Below are positions 28,988 through 36,499 of a DNA stretch of 64,000 bases, piece by piece (position 1 is the stretch's first letter; every line of letters begins with the position of its first letter). Below the pieces are notes generated by a model that did not search any database, was not told the DNA's origin, and saw only the letters and a program-made list of their open reading frames with translations. A program made the translations under genes and the position numbers. The DNA is from an uncultured Mucilaginibacter sp. (GTDB lineage Bacteria; Bacteroidota; Bacteroidia; Sphingobacteriales; Sphingobacteriaceae), in assembly GCF_913773635.1 (NCBI RefSeq), contig NZ_CAJYGQ010000001.1, positions 62,001 through 126,000 of the forward strand. Direction: 5' to 3'.

Positions 28988-29018
28988 AAAAAAGCCGCCT
29001 TATATAGGCGGCTTTTTT
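28988..29018. terminator. Bidirectional terminator between SusD and bioD
   Basis: A 13-base perfect stem, AAAAAAGCCGCCT (28988-29000) with AGGCGGCTTTTTT (29006-29018), and loop TATAT serve both converging units. Confidence 0.92.
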
Positions 29019-29029
29019 ATTTAATAAAA

Positions 29030-29635
29030 CTATAAAATAACTTGATTTTTAACTTGATTTCTACTTAAATCATTGATCAAAGGAATAGATGCATGGCAAT
29101 TATCGTGGCGACTTAAAATTATACTTTCACTATCCTCATCTCTATCTCCGTTAAATATAATTTTGTTTACAACTATTCCTCTTGCCTTTAATAGCTCTAA
29201 TGAGAGCAGCGTATGGTTAATGCTTCCTAAATAGTGTTTAACTACCAAAATAACTTCTGCATTGAACTTTTGAATTAAATCAATGATGAAATGTTTATTG
29301 TTTAATGGCACCATCAGGCCGCCGGCTCCTTCAATAACTAGTTGGTTATCGGTTTCGGGAATAATTATTTTTTCAAGATCAATTTCTACGCCATCTAACC
29401 GGGCCGACTTATGGGGCGAAAACGGTTGGTTTAGCCGATATGCTTCTTTATGAAATTTTGAAATGGGATTTGATACTAGTGCCTTAACTTTCATGGTGTC
29501 ACTGTTATCCAGGTCGCCTGATTGTATGGGTTTCCAATAGTCAGCCTTCAAGTATTCAACCATTATGGCCGATACTACTGTTTTACCAACATCAGTACCT
29601 ATGCCTGTAACAAACAATGGAGCTTTATTTTTCAT
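29030..29635 (-). CDS. bioD: Dethiobiotin synthetase
   Basis: This 201-residue P-loop enzyme closes the ureido ring of dethiobiotin from DAPA, CO2 and ATP. The P-loop is VTGIGTDVGKTVVSA (about 9-23). WKPIQSGD carries the conserved Lys and Ser, and IEGAGGLMVPLN is the Mg/ATP loop. It overlaps the end of bioF by 11 bases, so the pair is co-translated. bioA and bioB are not in the window, so the rest of the pathway lies elsewhere. Confidence 0.93.
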   Translation of the reverse strand: MKNKAPLFVTGIGTDVGKTVVSAIMVEYLKADYWKPIQSGDLDNSDTMKVKALVSNPISKFHKEAYRLNQPFSPHKSARLDGVEIDLEKIIIPETDNQLVIEGAGGLMVPLNNKHFIIDLIQKFNAEVILVVKHYLGSINHTLLSLELLKARGIVVNKIIFNGDRDEDSESIILSRHDNCHASIPLINDLSRNQVKNQVIL

Positions 29636-30749
29636 TTTGTAATTGTTGTATTAGTTGCACTAAAGTACCTATCTCATGCCTGGTATTGTAGGAGTGTATG
29701 CATATCCGTAACCTTTCAGTGCCGGTTCTTACGGTAGGGCTCAAAATAGGCCTTACGTCAAAGCTGTTTTGCTGAAGTGCCTCAGCCATTCGCTTTGTTG
29801 CATTATTGCCGCCAATAATTATTGTTTTGATTGTGCTTTCTGTTAAAACCTGCATGGGCGCTTTTTGGTTCATAAGCTGATTATACAGCGCAATATTCTC
29901 CTGCAATTTCGAAATCTTGTGAATGTTTAAATTCAGCATCTTGTAGGCCATTTTAATGGCTGCCAATTGATGAAATGATGCTGCGGTTGTATAGATGAAG
30001 GACCTTGCAAAATTAATGAGATATTGCCTTAAGGCAGTGTTTCCAAGCACCGCTGCTCCATGGCACCCCATAGCTTTTCCAAAAGTTATTATTTGTGCAA
30101 AAATTTCTGTTTTGAGACCCAAGTTCGATATTAGCCCTTTGCCAAAAACGCCAATTGCGTGCGCTTCATCCACTATAACTTCGGCCTTAAAACTATTGGC
30201 AAGTTCACATATTTGTTTTAAGGGAGCGATATCCCCATCCATTGAATACACACTTTCAACTATGATAAAGATGGTGCCTTTGGCTTTACTAAGTTTTCTT
30301 TCAAGATCATGAATGTCATTGTGTCTGAATGAAAACCTGTCGGCATGGCTAAGTCTTATACCATCTATGATTGATGCATGTGCAAGTTCATCATGTATTA
30401 CGGTATCGCCACGCTGTGGTACAGAGGATAGCAGACCAAGATTGGCGTCATAACCTGAATTAAAAAGCAAAGCGGAAGGAGCATCATGATATTCAGCAAT
30501 CAAGTTCTCAAGTTCTTCGGCATACGTTGTATTACCCGATAGTAACCTTGAGCCTGATGAACCGTTTAAATGGTTTGGGTGTGCAGAAAGTTCATCTGCT
30601 ATGAGCTGTTTTAATTGAGGCGATCTGGCAAAGCCAAGATAGTCATTTGAGGAAAAATCAATTAAATGACTTTCAGGTTTCAGCTCTCTGTATGATAGGC
30701 TTTCAATCCGCTGCTGTAGTTTCTTTTCGATGTAAGCGTTTGCTCCCAA
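29625..30749 (-). CDS. bioF: 8-Amino-7-oxononanoate synthase
   Basis: This 374-residue PLP enzyme of the alpha-oxoamine synthase family condenses pimeloyl-ACP or -CoA with alanine. It shows DFSSNDYLGFARSPQL, GSSGSRLLSGNTTYAEELE, VDEAHAIGVFGKGL (PLP Asp and His) and the Schiff-base Lys in ITFGKAMGCHGAAV. The in-frame start is a TTG at 30749, because no ATG lies near the expected N-terminus. The SRLLSG and catalytic-Lys contexts favour BioF over KBL or serine palmitoyltransferase, as does the overlap with bioD. Confidence 0.9.
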   Translation of the reverse strand: MGANAYIEKKLQQRIESLSYRELKPESHLIDFSSNDYLGFARSPQLKQLIADELSAHPNHLNGSSGSRLLSGNTTYAEELENLIAEYHDAPSALLFNSGYDANLGLLSSVPQRGDTVIHDELAHASIIDGIRLSHADRFSFRHNDIHDLERKLSKAKGTIFIIVESVYSMDGDIAPLKQICELANSFKAEVIVDEAHAIGVFGKGLISNLGLKTEIFAQIITFGKAMGCHGAAVLGNTALRQYLINFARSFIYTTAASFHQLAAIKMAYKMLNLNIHKISKLQENIALYNQLMNQKAPMQVLTESTIKTIIIGGNNATKRMAEALQQNSFDVRPILSPTVRTGTERLRICIHSYNTRHEIGTLVQLIQQLQNEK

Positions 30750-30765
30750 TGGCGTTGATTTTATG

Positions 30766-30773
30766 CAAAAATA
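30766..30773 (-). promoter_or_regulatory. -7 promoter box of bioF
   Basis: On the minus strand this reads TATTTTTG, an exact TAnnTTTG match, 16 bases before the TTG start. It abuts the terminator of the upstream DUF4890-type gene. Confidence 0.45.
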
Positions 30774-30801
30774 AAAAAAGCGGCTAAGTGCCGCTTTTTT
30801 T
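30773..30801 (-). terminator. Terminator of the DUF4890-type gene
   Basis: AAAAAGCGGC pairs with GCCGCTTTTT around the loop TAAGT, five bases after the stop codon at 30806. Confidence 0.88.
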
Positions 30802-30805
30802 AAGG

Positions 30806-31189
30806 TTACTTTTGTGCCGGGGGAGGGTTACCACCGCCCTGGCGCATTCTGCTTGCCCTTTCAGCTTGCCATTTTTCGAAGGCTGCTTTTTGATCGGCAG
30901 TTAATACCTCTTTAATTTTTGCATTCGACGCTTCCATCATGGGGCGCCATGCTTGCATCATAGCCTGGCGGTCGCCATTAGTAGCCGTCATTAGGCTGTC
31001 GCGCTTTTTAGCCTGCACATCGTAAATCGCTTTAATTTTTGCGGTTTGTGCATCGTCAAGCTTAAGCTGAGCCTGTAAACGTTTAGCCTGTTCTTCCGGA
31101 TTGCCACCCATTCTGCCTCCGCCACCTTGGGCAAAGCTTACAGCGCTAATTCCAAGCAGGAAAAAGCACATCAAAAAGATCTTTTTCAT
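30806..31189 (-). CDS. Small secreted helical protein, DUF4890/Spy-LTXXQ-like
   Basis: This 127-residue protein has a signal peptide (about 1-20, SAVSFAQ) followed by a Gly-rich stretch. Two amphipathic helical segments, AKRLQAQLKLDDAQTAKIKA and SNAKIKEVLTADQKAAFEKW, resemble the LTxxQ motif of Spy/CpxP periplasmic chaperone-like proteins. The C-terminus is rich in Arg, Gly and Pro. It is likely periplasmic and monocistronic. A role in envelope stress or folding is suggested only by fold similarity. Confidence 0.7.
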   Translation of the reverse strand: MKKIFLMCFFLLGISAVSFAQGGGGRMGGNPEEQAKRLQAQLKLDDAQTAKIKAIYDVQAKKRDSLMTATNGDRQAMMQAWRPMMEASNAKIKEVLTADQKAAFEKWQAERASRMRQGGGNPPPAQK

Positions 31190-31251
31190 TTTAAGTTTGT
31201 TTAGTTTTTTGATAAAGATATTGGCTATGAGTTTAATAACAAGCCTGTAAC

Positions 31252-32025
31252 TTAATTGTTGCTTTGCAAACGTGAAATGGATTTCTGCATTTCGGCCATC
31301 ATGCTAGTGAGGTTTTCAATGCTTGGCTCGGGCGTAGGCATTGGCAAATGTGTAGATAAAAATGCTTTTGCTTTCCATATTTCCAAAATGTCTTCCCCGC
31401 CAATTTCATATGGTTCATAAGCCGGGTTATCAGACAGTAACTTCAACTTTTTGTTGTCGCGGTACTTGTTGCCAATCCGTTTATAAACCACGCCTTCGTT
31501 TTTTGATAATACAACGTAAGTTTCGCCAGCTTTGATATCGGCCCAGTTTTCAACATACTCACCAATAATTACAGTGCCTGACACTAAAGGCAGCATTGAG
31601 TCGCCTTTTATTTCAAATGCACGGTAAGTACCTTGTTTAAACATAGGTAAATACAGCTTAGGTAAATTTGATACGTACTCCGGATCGGCGTAGCCATTAA
31701 GGTAACCCGCGCTGGCTTTTACCGGTACCATCTCAATATTTTCGTTTTCATCTTTATCAACCGTAATACTCAAAACACGCAAGTTAGCCGGATTGCCTTT
31801 TGGCTTCGGGGCCCATTTCTCGTTGATAGTCTCATTGATAAAATCATCAATACTCACCTCAAAATATAGTGCTATTTTTTTTAGTAAATCATATTTTGGG
31901 TCGGCACGGTCTTCCTCATAGGCACCGACTAGGGAGCGTTTAATGCCAATTTCGTCGGCAAATTGCTGTTGCGTAAGACCTTTCTTTTTTCTGAGGAATT
32001 TAATATTAGATGAAATTATTGACAT
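31252..32025 (-). CDS. XRE-family regulator with S24 (LexA-type) peptidase domain
   Basis: This protein of about 257 residues has an N-terminal HTH (IKFLRKKKGLTQQQFADEIG, then SLVGAYEEDRADPKYDLL) and a C-terminal S24 peptidase-like domain. The catalytic Ser is likely in EIKGDSMLPLVSG and the Lys in GVVYKRIG. It would act as a repressor that may self-cleave upon RecA activation, as in LexA/CI proteins. A longer frame from an ATG at 32067 exists, but the HTH family starts at the ATG at 32025. It is divergent from the GIY-YIG-like gene across an AT-rich gap with repeated TTAGT half-sites. Whether cleavage occurs cannot be read from sequence. Confidence 0.82.
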   Translation of the reverse strand: MSIISSNIKFLRKKKGLTQQQFADEIGIKRSLVGAYEEDRADPKYDLLKKIALYFEVSIDDFINETINEKWAPKPKGNPANLRVLSITVDKDENENIEMVPVKASAGYLNGYADPEYVSNLPKLYLPMFKQGTYRAFEIKGDSMLPLVSGTVIIGEYVENWADIKAGETYVVLSKNEGVVYKRIGNKYRDNKKLKLLSDNPAYEPYEIGGEDILEIWKAKAFLSTHLPMPTPEPSIENLTSMMAEMQKSISRLQSNN

Positions 32026-32038
32026 AAAATTTGGAAAT

Positions 32039-32076
32039 ACTAAATTTGTTAGTAAATTTATGCTCATAAAATTAGT
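32039..32076. promoter_or_regulatory. Candidate operator region and promoter between the XRE/S24 and GIY-YIG-like genes
   Basis: An inverted repeat ACTAA-ATTTG-TTAGT spans 32039-32053, and a further TTAGT lies at 32072-32076, 23 bases (about two helical turns) after the second half-site. The first repeat contains TAAATTTG (32041-32048), an exact -7 box facing the GIY-YIG-like gene. Autoregulation by the XRE/S24 protein is a plausible inference. Confidence 0.4.
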
Positions 32077-32109
32077 AACAAATTTCTATTTAGCAAAATA
32101 TATTATCAA

Positions 32110-32463
32110 ATGAAACACTTCATCTATATCCTTACTGATAGGAATCGCAATAATCTTCACGTTGGATTGTGTACTGATATTTTAAAAACAATAAAATTTT
32201 ATGATGAGATGCCAACGCTGTTTTTTGACAAAGCGCAGCAACTAAATCGCTTAGTATATTTCGAGGAGATAAATACAGAAGAGCAGGCAATGGAACGCTT
32301 TAAGCTTTTAAGCACGTTCACCCGTGCGCAAAAAGAAAAGATGATCAGAGCTGTAAACCCTGATTGGATTGATCTTACTATTGGTTTACAGATGGAAAAT
32401 GCCAGAGTGAGACCACTGCTAAGACCATCGCTTGCTGCCAGAAGACGCGCTTTTGCTGTTTAA
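32110..32463 (+). CDS. GIY-YIG-like small protein with degenerate active site
   Basis: This 117-residue protein aligns by eye with UvrC/YhbQ-type GIY-YIG domains: FIYILTDRNRNNLHVGLC corresponds to the GIY and YIG strands, then come LVYFEEI and a C-terminal NPDWIDLT typical of the stand-alone family. Key residues differ. YIG reads HVG, and the helix usually written AxxREKxxK reads AMERFKLL, so the catalytic glutamate position is Phe. It may be a DNA-binding but inactive relative. It is divergent from an XRE/S24 repressor and may be part of its regulon. Confidence 0.7.
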   Translation: MKHFIYILTDRNRNNLHVGLCTDILKTIKFYDEMPTLFFDKAQQLNRLVYFEEINTEEQAMERFKLLSTFTRAQKEKMIRAVNPDWIDLTIGLQMENARVRPLLRPSLAARRRAFAV

Positions 32464-32490
32464 CAAAGCAACAGGATAGAGCAGTGTTAA

Positions 32491-33105
32491 CTATAAAGCG
32501 CGGTCTTGAGGGATAAGGCATTTGCTTAAGGTATGCATAATACCGTTGCTCTCTTCAACATCAAATAATCCAATTACGCTTTTGCCGCCAGTGTTGTCGG
32601 TTAAAATAATGTTTCTGTTTTCGTTTACGGTAGCGGTTAATTTGCTGCCGGCTAGCGTTAAAATTGTAGCTGTTCCATGGGCATCTTTTATAAGTTTTAA
32701 CAGGTCCTTACTTGTATAACGGCCGGGTAATATATGATAGCTCAAAAAGTTTACCAGCTCATATTTATGAGTTGGCTTCATCAATGTATCTAACCTTGCT
32801 CCAAGCTGTTGCTTTAAATCATCATCGGCAGGTAACAATAGGGTAAGAGGTCCGCGGCTTTTTAATGTTCCATACATTCCTGATACTCGTAGCGCGTTCA
32901 AAAAAATTGTGTTTGATTTTGACGCCGTTAAGTTTTCTATAAAATCCATAGCCTTATTAACAGGTTCCCCATTAACCATTATTACTTTTCCTTCAGCAGC
33001 GCTTGCCCGTACCGAGTCTTGATATGACGAGCCGCGCGTGGGTATGGTTTGCGCCGAGGCCGTAACCGATAGAATTGTAGTTATAAACAATATTAAGTAT
33101 TTCAT
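32491..33105 (-). CDS. Fasciclin (FAS1) domain secreted protein
   Basis: This protein of about 204 residues has a signal peptide (MKYLILFITTILSVTASAQ) and one FAS1 domain (about 70-204), with the H-box-like NFLSYHILPGRYTSKDLL and the C-terminal IGLFDVEESNGIMHTLSKCL. FAS1 domains mediate adhesion between proteins or to polysaccharides. The frame is open to 33198, but that extension has no signal peptide at its start and overlaps the terminator of the upstream gene. The ATG at 33105, directly before a good signal peptide, is preferred. Confidence 0.82.
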   Translation of the reverse strand: MKYLILFITTILSVTASAQTIPTRGSSYQDSVRASAAEGKVIMVNGEPVNKAMDFIENLTASKSNTIFLNALRVSGMYGTLKSRGPLTLLLPADDDLKQQLGARLDTLMKPTHKYELVNFLSYHILPGRYTSKDLLKLIKDAHGTATILTLAGSKLTATVNENRNIILTDNTGGKSVIGLFDVEESNGIMHTLSKCLIPQDRAL

Positions 33106-33150
33106 AGTGTAGGTATTTATATTACTGATTGCTATAAAATTTGTTTTATG

Positions 33151-33176
33151 AAAAAAAGCGGCGCTACGGCCGCTTT
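33151..33176 (-). terminator. Terminator of the protease-propeller-barrel gene
   Basis: AAAGCGGC (33155-33162) pairs with GCCGCTTT (33169-33176). On the minus strand a T run follows, about 22 bases after the stop codon at 33199. Confidence 0.82.
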
Positions 33177-33198
33177 CAAAGTTATAACTTATGTACAA

Positions 33199-36100
33199 TT
33201 ACCAGCCTGGGGTAAAGTTCAGGCCAAACACCGGTTTTTTAACATCGGTACGGTTAAATGGAATTGCATAGTACGGCTCTAATATAAGCGCACCAAACAG
33301 GTTTACTCGTAATGAAATACCAGCACTTAACGCAGGAACACGCTGATTGGTGTTGTAAACCCCATCAAGTATAGGTTTTCCTTCACTGTCTAAAACCGGC
33401 CTGTTGTTATCATCAACACGGGGCTGATAATATAATAAGTCAGGTGCTTTTTGGAATTTAATGGTATTACCGCTGTTCCATGCTAAACCTGCATCAAAAA
33501 ACAGATTCAATTCGCTGAATAAAAACTTTGATTTTATTGCCGACAGCTTTTCAGGACCGGTGAATGGTAATCTGATCTCGAAATTAAATACCGCAACTCT
33601 TGATCCTGATAGCTGATCAATAGTAAATCCATTTGATCCTTGCGTAGAGTTGTTGTAAAAGGTTTGACTTTCATAACCTCTTATGAGGAAAGGATAACCA
33701 ATGTAGTATGGGTACAAACCGGTTTCTTGCCCAAAGCGGCCGAATGAATTAAAACGCGCTGCAAGTGTTATGGGCTTTAAGCGCTCATATTTACGCAAAT
33801 CAATTGTTGGCGAAAAGAAGCGGTAGGAGCCCACATTATATTCTGCCTGCAAGCGATACCTGAAGCCGCTTAATGGTGATGCAATGCCAAAATAAGAGTT
33901 ATCGCCAACTAAAGCCGCACTTATTTGAGCCAGTGAAAACGACCTTAAATATCCTACGTTATTGTATTGGTCATTGTTATAATCATCTAATGAAACGCGT
34001 CTGCGCCTATCGCGGTAAATGCCGCCACCATCAGGGTAGTAGGTGCTAAAGCGATGAACCATATAAGAGTTATGCGAAAAGCCTCCTCCAAATTCGGCAC
34101 GTGTTGTTTTTGAAAATGGATAAGCTGTAAACACGCTTACCTGATCCTGAAATATGCGTATAATATCAAATCGCTCTTCAACAGCATCAACAGTTACATC
34201 CTGCCCTGAATTGTTTTGGTATGTGAACTTGCTTGGTACAATATTGTAGGTTGCAAGCTGGTAGGGTATGTGAGACAAACCAAAGCCGAAGTTCCAGCGG
34301 CCTGTTTGCTTAATGTATAGAGCCTGCGCACCAAAATCATAAATTTCCCCGTTGACAGATGCTCCGGCATATATCTGATTTCTGCCCAATATATCACTGA
34401 ACATGCCCTGTATACCGCTTGATAAACCCGCACCGTAACTGCCTGCACCGCCTATGCCCACGCCAACGCCTACACCGCTGCTGGCAAGGTAATCAAGCTT
34501 GAATTGCGGACGATACGGAATGTTTTGTATAGAGTCGATAGCAATACGCTGGTACGATAAGAAATTATTAAGGTTGGAGTTTATTAAATCAACACCAACG
34601 GCACGCGGCGGAGGCAGTAGTGCTGCTTCGAAATTAGTTTCATTGGCAGCAACAGTTTTTACATCTTTAAAGTCGCTGGCCTTTGCATTATAAAGGGTAT
34701 ACTTTTGTGCACGATAATAAGAATACAATACATCGTCATTTGTAGATACGCTTAAAGCAGGTGAAAATTCGGTAATACCTGATATACCGGTGAACAAATG
34801 AGTCATTTGCTCAACATTTCCGGTGGCTGATGTAAACCTGTAAAGGTTGCGGAATCCATCTCGGTTAGAGAGGAAATAAATCTGTTTCCCATCACCCGAG
34901 TATTGCGGGTTCATGTTGTTGGCACCATCAAAAATTTTAAGATCGATTACTTTGCGAGACGCCAAGTCGAGCTCGGCCAGGTTAAACGTTATGGCTTGCG
35001 TTGTTGAAGCATCGTAAGTAGTACGGTCGCTGGTGAAAATTATCTTTCTACCATCGCGTGAAAACGCTGGCTGATAATCTGAAAATTTATCGTTGGTTAG
35101 CTGCGTAACTTCTTTGGTATTGAAGTTATACATATACAAATCGCTTTGCCCGTTAGCAAGACCCTGGAACGCTATTAAATTACCATCGGGGGACCAAGTA
35201 AGGTTACTGAATTGACCCACCCGCCCCATTGAAATATTTTGAAGAACTTTTCCGCTTGGCACCGATACAACAAGCATTCGGTTTCGACCACCGCTGAAAA
35301 CGCTGAACGCAAACTTTTTGCCATCCGGCGACCAGGTTCCGGCCGATTCGATAAAGTTGAATTCATCTATGTGCGTATTGGACGTTTTGCTTGTGAGTCG
35401 CCGTATAATTTTACCCGTTTTAGCGTCGGCCAAAAATAAATCAATCGAAAACAAATCTTTTTCAGAAAGGAACGTCATGTATTTGCCGTCAGGACTAACA
35501 GAGGGCGCAACGTTCATTTCGCCTGAGTTTTTGTTGTCAATTACCTTGGTTCCGGGCAAAAACTGAGTTGTGTCTTTCAAATAAGGTTTATACATATTTA
35601 CTATGGAGTTTTTCCATAGGTTTGATAAAGTTTTATCATCATATCCAAACGTACGCCGTATACCATACTCTAGTCCAAAACGGGCAACATTTTTGAAGAA
35701 CGGTACGATGATGGTATCGCCGTAGGTTGATCCTAAGTATGACCAAAACGCCTCCCCATACCTGTACGGGAAATACTTGCCGCTTTCCGTCAAATCTCGT
35801 ATGGTAGGTATGTCGTTATTTAAGTAGGCATCGCGCATCCACATTGCTGTATATGCATCCTTTTTTCCTAATGATAAATACTCAGCCATACCTTCAATCA
35901 TCCATAGTGGCAAATTGTTGATGTTATTTTGGCCGGTTGTATCACTCTCTAAAAGTATGTGGTACTGAAATGCATGCACCAACTCGTGCCCTAGTACATG
36001 GCGGGTGGTGTGGTTGGTTTCCATAATTGGCATAACCACACGGTTTTTTAACCCTTCGGTAACACCGCCTGTACCTACTCCTATATCACCATCAATGGCC

Positions 36101-36426
36101 GTGGTTTGTTGAAAATCAGGATGATCGGCATATAATATAATAGGGTTGGGGCGTTTGAAAGTGTCTCTGAAAACCTGTTGATGCAGAGTATACCACAGCT
36201 CGCTCTCCTGCGCAAAACGCTTGAGCAAGCTATCGTTTTTCATGTAGTAGTAAATTTCAAAGTGAGGAGTTTTAAATACTTTGAACTTCAAATTTTTATA
36301 GCGAACCTTATTTTGCCCAAAATACTGAGCCTGGGCCGGTTGGCTCATGAACACGATACTTAGAACGAAAACAAGCAGGAGGCAAACCTTTTTAACTTTG
36401 CTTACCACAAAGTATAATTTACTCAT
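33199..36426 (-). CDS. Outer-membrane protein fusing a metallopeptidase domain, a TolB-like propeller and a BamA-like barrel
   Basis: This protein of about 1075 residues has a signal peptide (about 15-34, ending AQAQ). A peptidase-MA-like domain carries HELVH (about 147-151) with a downstream glutamate in WMIEGMAEYLSLG (about 182), the zinc pattern of gluzincins. WD40-like PD40 repeats then run over about 290-620 (SPDGKYMTFLS, SPDGKKFAFSV, SPDGNLIAFQG, SRDGRKIIFTS, SGDGKQIYFLS). The last 400 residues form a strand-rich Omp85/surface-antigen barrel ending VFGLNFTPGW. The ATG at 36426 is preferred to a TTG two codons earlier. Similar proteins occur in Bacteroidota without assigned function. It is predicted to sit in the outer membrane with its peptidase and propeller in the periplasm. 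Confidence 0.8.
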   Translation of the reverse strand: MSKLYFVVSKVKKVCLLLVFVLSIVFMSQPAQAQYFGQNKVRYKNLKFKVFKTPHFEIYYYMKNDSLLKRFAQESELWYTLHQQVFRDTFKRPNPIILYADHPDFQQTTAIDGDIGVGTGGVTEGLKNRVVMPIMETNHTTRHVLGHELVHAFQYHILLESDTTGQNNINNLPLWMIEGMAEYLSLGKKDAYTAMWMRDAYLNNDIPTIRDLTESGKYFPYRYGEAFWSYLGSTYGDTIIVPFFKNVARFGLEYGIRRTFGYDDKTLSNLWKNSIVNMYKPYLKDTTQFLPGTKVIDNKNSGEMNVAPSVSPDGKYMTFLSEKDLFSIDLFLADAKTGKIIRRLTSKTSNTHIDEFNFIESAGTWSPDGKKFAFSVFSGGRNRMLVVSVPSGKVLQNISMGRVGQFSNLTWSPDGNLIAFQGLANGQSDLYMYNFNTKEVTQLTNDKFSDYQPAFSRDGRKIIFTSDRTTYDASTTQAITFNLAELDLASRKVIDLKIFDGANNMNPQYSGDGKQIYFLSNRDGFRNLYRFTSATGNVEQMTHLFTGISGITEFSPALSVSTNDDVLYSYYRAQKYTLYNAKASDFKDVKTVAANETNFEAALLPPPRAVGVDLINSNLNNFLSYQRIAIDSIQNIPYRPQFKLDYLASSGVGVGVGIGGAGSYGAGLSSGIQGMFSDILGRNQIYAGASVNGEIYDFGAQALYIKQTGRWNFGFGLSHIPYQLATYNIVPSKFTYQNNSGQDVTVDAVEERFDIIRIFQDQVSVFTAYPFSKTTRAEFGGGFSHNSYMVHRFSTYYPDGGGIYRDRRRRVSLDDYNNDQYNNVGYLRSFSLAQISAALVGDNSYFGIASPLSGFRYRLQAEYNVGSYRFFSPTIDLRKYERLKPITLAARFNSFGRFGQETGLYPYYIGYPFLIRGYESQTFYNNSTQGSNGFTIDQLSGSRVAVFNFEIRLPFTGPEKLSAIKSKFLFSELNLFFDAGLAWNSGNTIKFQKAPDLLYYQPRVDDNNRPVLDSEGKPILDGVYNTNQRVPALSAGISLRVNLFGALILEPYYAIPFNRTDVKKPVFGLNFTPGW

Positions 36427-36499
36427 ATACAACGGTTATAACTGTAAAAGAACAGGTTAAATTTATTTAAATTACTGCAAATTGCGTAATGGTTGGCAA

